The notes below the pieces were generated by a model. That model was given only the letters and a program-made list of their open reading frames with translations, had not been told where the DNA came from and did not search any database. Shown one piece after another: positions 1 to 5,712 of a stretch of DNA of 6,239 bases; the first letter of the stretch is position 1; each line of letters starts with the position of its first letter. Position numbers and translations under genes: made by a program. This DNA comes from Candidatus Sediminicultor sextus (GTDB lineage: Bacteria; Atribacterota; Phoenicimicrobiia; Phoenicimicrobiales; Phoenicimicrobiaceae): assembly GCA_014894735.1 (NCBI GenBank), contig JADBKX010000132.1, positions 1 to 6,239 of the forward strand, written 5' to 3'.

Positions 1-165
1 CCTGAACACGCACTGGTATCTATAAGAATCTGGTGCAAATATTTCGCCAATATTGAGCTGGTAGAGACTTTAGTTATTACGGACTCTGACCGTGGAGAAG
101 GTGCCAGAAAGCGGGAAGAACTGCTCCACAAAGCTTTTGAACTCGGGGTATTATTGGGACAATGA
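1..165 (+). CDS. C-terminal end of an unidentified protein (5' truncated by window)
   Basis: Frame 1 is open from the first base to a TGA at 163-165 and gives 54 residues. The peptide begins PEHALVSIRIWCKYF and ends EELLHKAFELGVLLGQ. It looks like real protein: a hydrophobic stretch, a strand-like LVETLVITDSD, then a charged helix GARKREELLHKAFELG. G+C here is about 45%, against about 30% just downstream, and codon use is more protein-like than in the overlapping frame 2 reading. I do not recognise the family, and the fragment is too short for a safe call. DUF45 metalloprotease genes are sometimes found next to type I restriction genes, but nothing in this peptide supports HsdR or HsdS. The stop overlaps an ATG in frame 3 (ATGA at 162-165), the usual layout for translational coupling to a next gene. 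Confidence 0.6.
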   Translation, partial: PEHALVSIRIWCKYFANIELVETLVITDSDRGEGARKREELLHKAFELGVLLGQ

Positions 166-892
166 TACAGCTTCTGCATATTTTTTCTTTGAAAAGCAAG
201 CAGCTCCCTCAAGAGGTAAAATCATAAAAATTAAAAAGATAATACGTTCCAAGAGAAAAAGTATTGCTATGTATATAAATAATGATGCTGCATTAATAGT
301 AATGGCGCCTTTTCATGCCAGCGAAGAAGTTATAAATAAAGTTGTTTTAAAATATAAAGAAAGGTTGGAGAAAACCCAAAAAGAAGTTCAATTAAGGAAT
401 TTGAAATTTAATAAAAAAGAATTTATAAATGGAGAAAGATTCCTTTATCTGGGGAATTATTATAATTTAAAGCTAGTAGATAATCGAGAAATTCTTCTGG
501 ATTTTAAAGATCAATTTTTACTTTCAAAAAAATATTTATCCTACGCGAAGAATATTTTTATTATTTGGTATAAGAGAAGAGCATATGAAACCATATCCCG
601 GAGGGTTAGATTATATGCACAAAAAAGAGGATTTAAATATAATAAAATAAATATCACCAATGCACGAAAGAGATGGGGTTCTTGCTCTCACCAGGGTAAT
701 CTAAGTTTTACCTGGCGATTAATGATGGCTCCTTTACCTATCATAGATTCTGTTGTTGTTCATGAGCTCGTGCATCTTGAATTGAAAAATCATTCAAAGG
801 CATTTTGGAATAAAGTGGGAATCTTAGACCCTGAGTATAAAGAACATAAAGAATGGCTAAAGAATAATGGATATTTATTGAGGTTGGAATAA
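92..892 (+). CDS. YgjP/DUF45-family zinc metallopeptidase, start uncertain
   Basis: This is a predicted zinc-dependent metallopeptidase of the YgjP-like DUF45 (M48-like) family; its substrate is unknown. Numbering from GTG 92, the conserved domain starts near residue 44 with KIKKIIRSKRKS. It continues through the family motif RWGSC (194-198) and the catalytic HELVH (224-228), where H224 and H228 bind zinc and E225 is the general base. NHSKAFW follows, with H234 as the likely third ligand. No signal peptide or membrane helix is seen, so it should be cytosolic. The coordinates give the longest frame with a conventional start. GTG 92, GTG 101 and TTG 137 all lie inside the upstream gene and add non-conserved sequence, while ATG 269 would remove the first conserved strand. 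The true start is probably at 221-232, either at a rare ATA or ATT codon after AAGAGGT (211-217) or through a frame change. The product would then be about 222 residues, normal for the family. G+C is about 30%, below its neighbours. The family call is firm; the start is not. Confidence 0.87.
   Translation: MEKVPESGKNCSTKLLNSGYYWDNDTASAYFFFEKQAAPSRGKIIKIKKIIRSKRKSIAMYINNDAALIVMAPFHASEEVINKVVLKYKERLEKTQKEVQLRNLKFNKKEFINGERFLYLGNYYNLKLVDNREILLDFKDQFLLSKKYLSYAKNIFIIWYKRRAYETISRRVRLYAQKRGFKYNKINITNARKRWGSCSHQGNLSFTWRLMMAPLPIIDSVVVHELVHLELKNHSKAFWNKVGILDPEYKEHKEWLKNNGYLLRLE
162..227 (+). other. ATGA-coupled 21-codon frame leading into the metalloprotease start region
   Basis: The ATG at 162-164 overlaps the TGA (163-165) of the upstream gene, a classic coupled start. 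Its frame gives 21 residues beginning MIQLLHIFSLKSKQL and stops at TAA 225-227, just where the conserved metalloprotease domain begins in the -1 frame. The codon AAA at 219-221 is preceded by another A, so a one-base backward slip would join the two frames. This could be a short leader, a recoding site, or a one-base error or mutation at the 5' end of the metalloprotease gene. The peptide resembles no family that I know. Confidence 0.25.
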
Positions 893-939
893 GAAGTGGA
901 TGCAGAATAGGAAGGTTATGGAAATTTGATGATTGAGCG

Positions 940-945
940 AAGGAG
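940..945 (+). promoter_or_regulatory. Shine-Dalgarno site of the ygiQ gene
   Basis: AAGGAG lies seven bases before the ATG at 953, which is near-ideal spacing. It fixes the ygiQ start. It sits in the 60-bp gap after the metalloprotease gene, in which I see no promoter or terminator, so read-through from upstream is plausible. Confidence 0.8.
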
Positions 946-952
946 ATATTAG

Positions 953-2653
953 ATGTTCTTACCCACTACCAGAGAAGAGATGAAAGAATTATCCTGGGAT
1001 AAGCTGGATGTAATTATTGTAACCGGGGATACTTATATAGACAGTCCTTACATCGGAGCAGCGGTTATAGGAAAAGTGCTTTATTCAGCAGGATATAAGG
1101 TTGGTATTATTGCCCAGCCAGATACAGAGGGTGAGAAGGATATTAGCAGACTGGGGGAGCCTGCTCTCTTCTGGGGAGTCACTGCCGGCTCGGTAGATTC
1201 GATGGTGGCTAATTATACTGCCCTGAAGAAGAGGAGGAGGAAAGATGATTTTACCCCCGGGGGAAAAAATACCAAGAGACCTGATCGGGCAGCTATAGTC
1301 TATTCTAATCTGATAAGAAAATATTTTAAAAATACCAAACCGATTGTCCTGGGAGGAATAGAAGCGAGCCTGCGCCGAATAGCCCATTATGATTATTGGG
1401 ATGACAAGATAAGAAGAGCGATACTTTTTGATGCCAAGGCAGATATTTTAGTCTATGGTATGGGAGAAAAGTCTGTTTTGAAATTAGCCGATGATTTAAA
1501 AGCCGGCAAGGATTGGAGAGATATCAGAGGAATATGTTACATCTCTCCACACTCCAGAGAAGAATATGCCATACTTCCTTCTTACCAGGAAGTTAGAGAA
1601 GATAAGAAAAAATTTATCTCTATGTTTCATACTTTTTATTTAAATAATGACCCTCTAACTGCCAAAGGATTATGTCAGCAGCAGGACAGCAGATATTTAA
1701 TTCAAAATCCGCCCAGTTATCCTCTTGTTCAAAAGGAATTGGATAAGGTTCATGATTTACCCTATGAAAGAGAAGTCCACCCCTATTATAAAAAAGAAGG
1801 AGAAGTAGAAGCCCTAAAGACCATAAAATTCTCTATTACTACTCATCGCGGCTGTTACGGGGAGTGTAATTTTTGCTCTATAACCGTTCATCAGGGTAAA
1901 GTTATCCAGGGAAGGAGCGAAAAGTCCATCTTAAGAGAAGCAAAATTATTGACTAAATTGGGGGATTTTAAGGGATATATTTTGGATGTGGGCGGACCTA
2001 CCGCCAATATGTACGGAATAGAATGTCAGAAGAAATTAAAGTCGGGAAGCTGTACTGATAAGAGATGCCTGTATCCCCAAATTTGCCCGAGTCTAAAGAT
2101 AAATCATAAAAAACAGATGGAAATTTTAAATAAGATAAGGCGGATTGAGGGGGTAAAAAAGGTTTTTGTCGCTTCCGGGATACGTTATGATATGTTATTA
2201 GGTGACCAAAAATATGGAGAAAAGTATTTACGCGAATTAGTTAAGTATCACATCTCCGGCCAGTTGAAAATTGCTCCTGAACATACGGAAAATAATGTTT
2301 TAGAAAAAATGGGCAAACCCGGCCAGGGATATTTAAAAAGATTTAGAGATAAATTTTTACAGATAAATAAAGAAGAGAAAAAGAAACAATTTTTAACCTA
2401 TTATTTAATTGCCGCTCATCCGGGATGCAGGGAAGGAGATATGATCAGATTAAAAGAATATACCTCTAAAGAACTAAAGCTCAATCCGGAACAGGTTCAG
2501 ATATTTACCCCCGCTCCTTCCACCTATTCTACTCTAATGTATTATACTGAAATAGACCCTTTTACCGGAAAAGCAATTTATGCGGAGAAGAATTTGAAAA
2601 AGAAAGAAAAACAGAAAATGATTGTGGTAGAAAAGAAAAGTAAATTACGATAG
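953..2653 (+). CDS. ygiQ: YgiQ family radical SAM protein (UPF0313)
   Basis: This is a complete 566-residue member of the YgiQ (UPF0313) radical SAM family. These cytosolic iron-sulfur enzymes cleave S-adenosylmethionine to start radical chemistry; the substrate of the family is not established. The N-terminal domain carries the family signature around residues 21-57: VIIVTGDTYIDSPYIG, then GYKVGIIAQPD. The radical SAM cluster motif CX3CX2C is C301, C305 and C308, within HRGCYGECNFCS. It is followed by the SAM-domain segment YILDVGGPTANMYG (343-355). A second cysteine set, C358, C367, C372 and C378, ends in RCLYPQICPSL. Later conserved pieces are GQLKIAPEH (436-444) and a C-terminal segment with QIFTPAPSTYSTLMYYT (516-532), part of the family's C-terminal DUF3362-like region. 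The lysine-rich tail from about residue 548 is poorly conserved. No truncation or frameshift is seen. ATG 953 is supported by AAGGAG at 940-945. Confidence 0.96.
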   Translation: MFLPTTREEMKELSWDKLDVIIVTGDTYIDSPYIGAAVIGKVLYSAGYKVGIIAQPDTEGEKDISRLGEPALFWGVTAGSVDSMVANYTALKKRRRKDDFTPGGKNTKRPDRAAIVYSNLIRKYFKNTKPIVLGGIEASLRRIAHYDYWDDKIRRAILFDAKADILVYGMGEKSVLKLADDLKAGKDWRDIRGICYISPHSREEYAILPSYQEVREDKKKFISMFHTFYLNNDPLTAKGLCQQQDSRYLIQNPPSYPLVQKELDKVHDLPYEREVHPYYKKEGEVEALKTIKFSITTHRGCYGECNFCSITVHQGKVIQGRSEKSILREAKLLTKLGDFKGYILDVGGPTANMYGIECQKKLKSGSCTDKRCLYPQICPSLKINHKKQMEILNKIRRIEGVKKVFVASGIRYDMLLGDQKYGEKYLRELVKYHISGQLKIAPEHTENNVLEKMGKPGQGYLKRFRDKFLQINKEEKKKQFLTYYLIAAHPGCREGDMIRLKEYTSKELKLNPEQVQIFTPAPSTYSTLMYYTEIDPFTGKAIYAEKNLKKKEKQKMIVVEKKSKLR

Positions 2654-2670
2654 AATTTTTGTTTTAAACC

Positions 2671-2700
2671 AGCATATTAATAGAAGTGTGATATGTTTTT
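2671..2700 (+). terminator. Weak candidate terminator hairpin after ygiQ
   Basis: AGCATAT (2671-2677) can pair with ATATGTT (2691-2697), giving seven pairs including one G-T wobble. The loop is 13 bases, and a short T run ends at 2700. The stem is AT-rich and weak. The same AGCATATT arm also matches AATATGCT at 2720-2727 perfectly, so the fold is ambiguous. Confidence 0.25.
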
Positions 2701-2704
2701 ATTT

Positions 2705-2726
2705 GCTATTTAAGCTTTAAATATGC
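2705..2726. repeat. AT-rich inverted repeat in the ygiQ-eamA gap
   Basis: TATTTAA (2707-2713) and TTAAATA (2717-2723) form a perfect 7-bp inverted repeat around GCT. Two more G-C pairs (2705-2706 with 2725-2726) extend it if T2724 is bulged out. It could be a regulator binding site upstream of the transporter or a small hairpin. In such AT-rich DNA, chance is also a fair explanation. Confidence 0.35.
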
Positions 2727-2762
2727 TAACCTAATGGCACATTTTTTTATAAAGATAACCAA

Positions 2763-2790
2763 TTGAAAGTAATCATAGTAATTATATATT
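2763..2790 (+). promoter_or_regulatory. Candidate sigma-70 promoter for the EamA transporter gene
   Basis: TTGAAA (2763-2768) and TATATT (2785-2790) are separated by 16 bases, close to the -35/-10 consensus. Transcription would start near 2797, leaving a leader of about 15 bases that contains the weak SD AAAGAG (2797-2802) before ATG 2812. The very short leader and the AT-rich background keep this tentative. Confidence 0.35.
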
Positions 2791-2811
2791 TTGAATAAAG
2801 AGAAATAAAAT

Positions 2812-3702
2812 ATGAGCAAAGATAGCAGGCAAGAAAAAGTATCCATTGATTTTCGCATTATGATGGCAATAGCAGTTACTCTAATTTTTTGGGCTTCTGC
2901 CTTTGCCGGTATTAGGGCAGGATTAAAAGCCTATAGTCCGGGAAATTTAGTCCTACTTCGTTTTTTGACTGCAACCATAGTTTTATCAGCTTATGCAATA
3001 ATTACCCGGATGCCCTTGCCGGAAAAAAAAGACCTGCCTGCCATATTTTTTCTTGGCTTTCTGGGGATAACCGTCTATCATCTTGCCCTCACCTTTGGAG
3101 AATTAAAAGTAACTGCTGGTTCTGCCAGTCTTTTAATTGCTTCTGGTCCAATTTTTACCGCTATTCTGGCTATATTTATTTTAAAAGAAAAGATTAAGAT
3201 TTGGGGTTGGATAGGGATTGTAATCAGTTTTTTGGGAGTGAGCTTGGTTGCCATAGGGGAAGGCGAAGGAGTTAGATTTGAACCGGCGGCTTTTTTGATT
3301 TTAGTAGCTGCCATCAGTACGAGTTTTTATTTTGTTTTACAAAAACCTTATTTGAAGAAATACTCACCTTTAAAATTTGCTGCCTATGTAATCTGGAGCG
3401 GAACTTTTTTTCAATTATTTTTTTCACGAGGTCTATTTCAAAATATAAAAAGTGCACCGATTGAGGCAACACTGGCCATCATTTATATGGGAATTTTCCC
3501 GGCTGCCCTGGCTTATATTACCTGGGCCTATGTCCTTTCCCGAATTCCAGCTTCTTTAGCCGGGAGCTATCTTTATTTATCTCCCGTATTAGCCATATTA
3601 ATTGCCTGGATATGGTTAGGAGAAATACCTATCTTATTATCATTAGTGGGAGGGTTTCTTGCTCTGGCCGGGGTAGTAATTGTGAATGTTTGGGGAAGAT
3701 GA
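2812..3702 (+). CDS. EamA-family (DMT superfamily) transporter
   Basis: This is a complete 296-residue inner-membrane transporter with two tandem EamA domains (about residues 16-148 and 158-293) and roughly ten hydrophobic helices. That is the standard size and fold for drug/metabolite transporter family proteins of the RhaT/YdcZ/RarD-like group, which mostly export small metabolites or amino acids. The sequence does not show the substrate. Each half ends in the typical pattern of a small-residue-rich helix followed by an acidic-lysine or glycine turn. In the first half this is SLLIASGPIFTAILA leading to LKEK (102-127); in the second it is AGSYLYLSPVLAILIAW leading to LGE (250-271). The ATG at 2812 has only a weak AAAGAG ahead of it. 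Gaps of 158 bp before and 151 bp after suggest it is transcribed alone. The family call is firm; function beyond export or uptake of a small solute is open. Confidence 0.93.
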   Translation: MSKDSRQEKVSIDFRIMMAIAVTLIFWASAFAGIRAGLKAYSPGNLVLLRFLTATIVLSAYAIITRMPLPEKKDLPAIFFLGFLGITVYHLALTFGELKVTAGSASLLIASGPIFTAILAIFILKEKIKIWGWIGIVISFLGVSLVAIGEGEGVRFEPAAFLILVAAISTSFYFVLQKPYLKKYSPLKFAAYVIWSGTFFQLFFSRGLFQNIKSAPIEATLAIIYMGIFPAALAYITWAYVLSRIPASLAGSYLYLSPVLAILIAWIWLGEIPILLSLVGGFLALAGVVIVNVWGR

Positions 3703-3853
3703 GGACTTTTAAAAAAAATAAAAATATTTTAAATAAAAAAGAGGATTTTAAAACTATTTTATAGAATATATTTAAAGAAACTATTTTAATAAAGAATGAA
3801 TAAGCTATTTAAAGTGAGCAAAATATTAGTATTATTTCATATCAATTCAGGGG
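3703..3853. other. AT-rich intergenic region with short direct repeats
   Basis: This 151-bp gap is very AT-rich and has no gene. AAACTATTTTA occurs twice (3751-3761 and 3778-3788). GAGGACTTTTAAAA (3701-3714) recurs almost unchanged as GAGGATTTTAAAA (3741-3753). AAAATATTTT (3721-3730) is a palindrome. A promoter for the DUF2207-lemA pair must lie here or upstream, but A/T runs give many weak -10-like matches (for example TATTAT at 3830-3835) and no convincing -35. There is no GC-rich terminator stem. Confidence 0.45.
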
Positions 3854-3860
3854 GTGAGGG
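3849..3860 (+). promoter_or_regulatory. Strong SD-like tract overlapping the assigned GTG start of the DUF2207 gene
   Basis: The tract AGGGGGTGAGGG closely matches the anti-SD complement (AGGAGGTGA-like), but the GTG usually called as the start (3854) lies inside it, with no room for an upstream SD at normal spacing. A start at ATT 3863 would have eight bases after AGGGGG (3849-3854). TTG 3875 would have twenty. The tract therefore argues that the real start is slightly downstream of 3854. Confidence 0.45.
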
Positions 3861-5674
3861 AAATTAAATCAAAATTGACCCTAGGTTTCATATTATTAAT
3901 CATTATAATAATATTTTCTTTTACTAATTTGCTTATTTATGCAGAGCGGAGTTTTGAAATAACTGATTATCAAGCCCAGGTGAAGATATTAGAAAATGGT
4001 GATATTCAGGTAAGCGAAATTTTTGAATATAATTTTGATGGCGATTTTAATGGCATAATAAGAACTATAGGAATGAAAGGGTCGGATGGCCTGCAGTATT
4101 TTAAAGCTTCTGAATATTTCCCCACAGATAAAGAATTAAATTATGACCAAAGTACTACAGAGGATATGGTAACTTATAAAATTTATGATCAATCCAGCAA
4201 TGAAAGAAAATTATTTTTACTGGAATACCAGTTAAACAATGTTGCGACTTTATATAATGATACTGCCGAGTTTTACTGGAAATTTTTTGATCAGTCCAAT
4301 ACTTCCCCCATCGGCCACATCAAGATAGAAGTAGAGCTCCCGTCTGCAGAAGTCTCAGCAGAAGAACTAAAAGTATTTGGACATGGCCCACTAGCTGGAA
4401 AAGTGTCTATCCGCGAGGACGGAAAGATAGTATACGAAGTTGATGGATTATCTCCGGGTGAAATGGTGGAAGCGAGAATTTTATTCCCCACCCGTATGAT
4501 TCCTGATAGTAGTAAAATAATTAACCAGAATAAATTTGCTGAAATAATGAAAGAGGAATTAGGATGGGCTAAAAAGGCAGATCTAGAGAAGAGTAGAGGG
4601 ATGATTTTTAATATTCTAGGTATTTTATTAATACCACTTATCATATTATTTAATATATTCTTTGCGATAAGACTTTATTTTAAATATGATAAAGAACTTA
4701 AACCAGAAGTTGAAATGGATTATTATCGTGAATTACCTCAGGATATTACTCCCGCTGTCTTAAGTAAATTAATGAGTATCCAGGGGGTGGGCAGTAAAGA
4801 TATTATGGCCACCTTGATGGATTTAGTGCGTAAAAAATTCTTAAAGATCGAAGAAATTCAATCAGGAAGAAAAAAAGAGTATAAATTTATATTAATTGAA
4901 AGTGAATCCAGTAATTTAAAAGAACATGAAGCGTATTTGATCCATTGGCTTTTTTCTTCTATCGGTAATGGAGCGAGTGTTACTTTAAAAGAAATAGAAG
5001 ATTATGCTAAGTCATCTCGAACTCAGAGGAGTTTTGTTCATGATTATAATAACTGGGCGAAAAAGGTTGGTCAGGAATTTAAAAAATATAATTATTTTGG
5101 TGAATCAAAAGAAGGATTAAAAGCTGCAGTCAAAGTAATTTTTCTGGAATTAGGAGCAATATTTTTATTACTTGTCCTGGGAATCCTATTTAGAGTACAA
5201 TGGTTTATTTTTATTCCATTACTATTTATTGCCGGATTTACTGGTTTTGGGGTAATAACCTATAGTGCTTTAATAAGAAAAAAGACTCAAACGGGAGTTA
5301 ATGAATATACCAAATGGAGGGCATTTAAACAATTCTTATTACATTTTAGCAATATGAAGGATTACGAAATCCCTTCTATAGTAGTTTGGGAGCATTATCT
5401 GGTTTACGCTATCTCCCTGGGGGTGGCAGATAAAGTAATTTCAAAATTAAAACTGGTCTTAAGTAATCAAGATATATCCTTAACGAATTCTACCTACTTA
5501 TACACTATGACTGATAGTAGCGGACGATTGAATAGCAGTATGTTCAAGTCTTTTGATACCGTATTCAGTTCTGCTTTTGCCAGTACCAGCACTGGGTCTT
5601 CAACTGGTTCCGGTGGAGGCTTCTCTTCCGGCGGCGGTGGCGGCGGTGGCGGCGGTGGAGCCGGTGCTTTTTAA
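3854..5674 (+). CDS. DUF2207-family membrane protein with polyglycine C-terminus
   Basis: This is a complete, roughly 606-residue DUF2207 (predicted membrane protein) family member of unknown biochemical role. A signal-like hydrophobic segment (residues 8-29) ends at IYA-ERS. An extracytoplasmic DUF2207 domain (about 31-215) follows, with the typical opening FEITDYQAQVKILENGDIQVSE and a DGDFNGIIRTI motif. One membrane helix lies at about 250-274. The cytosolic part (about 278-420) has the family's LPQDITPAVLSKL and ATLMDLVRKKFLKIEE, which resembles a winged helix. Two more helices lie at about 424-446 and 449-472. The conserved stretch KWRAFKQFLLHFSN (487-500) then leads to WEHYLVYAISLGVADKV (512-528). 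The tail (574-606) is Ser/Thr/Gly-rich and holds ten consecutive glycines before AGAF. The start is uncertain: GTG 3854 sits within its own SD tract, with ATT 3863 and TTG 3875 as alternatives, all keeping the signal segment. It lies 38 bp before lemA, with no terminator between them, so the two are very likely an operon. Confidence 0.93.
   Translation: MREIKSKLTLGFILLIIIIIFSFTNLLIYAERSFEITDYQAQVKILENGDIQVSEIFEYNFDGDFNGIIRTIGMKGSDGLQYFKASEYFPTDKELNYDQSTTEDMVTYKIYDQSSNERKLFLLEYQLNNVATLYNDTAEFYWKFFDQSNTSPIGHIKIEVELPSAEVSAEELKVFGHGPLAGKVSIREDGKIVYEVDGLSPGEMVEARILFPTRMIPDSSKIINQNKFAEIMKEELGWAKKADLEKSRGMIFNILGILLIPLIILFNIFFAIRLYFKYDKELKPEVEMDYYRELPQDITPAVLSKLMSIQGVGSKDIMATLMDLVRKKFLKIEEIQSGRKKEYKFILIESESSNLKEHEAYLIHWLFSSIGNGASVTLKEIEDYAKSSRTQRSFVHDYNNWAKKVGQEFKKYNYFGESKEGLKAAVKVIFLELGAIFLLLVLGILFRVQWFIFIPLLFIAGFTGFGVITYSALIRKKTQTGVNEYTKWRAFKQFLLHFSNMKDYEIPSIVVWEHYLVYAISLGVADKVISKLKLVLSNQDISLTNSTYLYTMTDSSGRLNSSMFKSFDTVFSSAFASTSTGSSTGSGGGFSSGGGGGGGGGGAGAF
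5630..5656 (+). repeat. Tandem repeat (GGCGGCGGT)x3 encoding polyglycine
   Basis: Three perfect copies of the 9-bp unit GGCGGCGGT encode nine of the ten consecutive glycines near the C-terminus of the DUF2207 protein. The tract is almost pure G/C inside an AT-rich gene. It could expand or contract in steps of three codons without breaking the frame. Confidence 0.85.
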
Positions 5675-5700
5675 ATAATTTATCAAAATGAAAAAGAGAA

Positions 5701-5707
5701 AGGGGTG
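5701..5707 (+). promoter_or_regulatory. Shine-Dalgarno site of lemA
   Basis: AGGGGTG, preceded by GAGAA, lies five bases before ATG 5713 and fixes the lemA start. The 38-bp spacer to the preceding gene contains no hairpin. Confidence 0.75.
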
Positions 5708-5712
5708 TTTTT

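Noticed and set aside
893..952. Possible short peptide gene (ATG at about 918) before ygiQ
   Set aside because: The frame stops after three codons. The gap holds only the ygiQ ribosome-binding site.
1085..1387. Minus-strand open frame of 100 codons inside ygiQ
   Set aside because: It lies wholly within a well-conserved radical SAM gene, has no recognisable motif, and reads as an antisense shadow.
3078..3314. Minus-strand open frame of 78 codons inside the transporter gene
   Set aside because: It is antisense to conserved EamA helices. Its Pro/Lys/Ile-rich composition is what such helices give when read backwards.
3721..3760. Rho-independent terminator after the transporter gene
   Set aside because: Only A/T palindromes (AAAATATTTT, TTTTAAAA) are present. 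There is no G/C stem that would stall polymerase.
4291..4644. Minus-strand open frame of 117 codons inside the DUF2207 gene
   Set aside because: It is antisense to a conserved gene, with no SD and no family resemblance.
5575..5671. Frameshift or assembly artefact in the polyglycine tail
   Set aside because: The reading stays in frame to a TAA stop, Gly-rich ends are normal for this family, and lemA follows at ordinary spacing.
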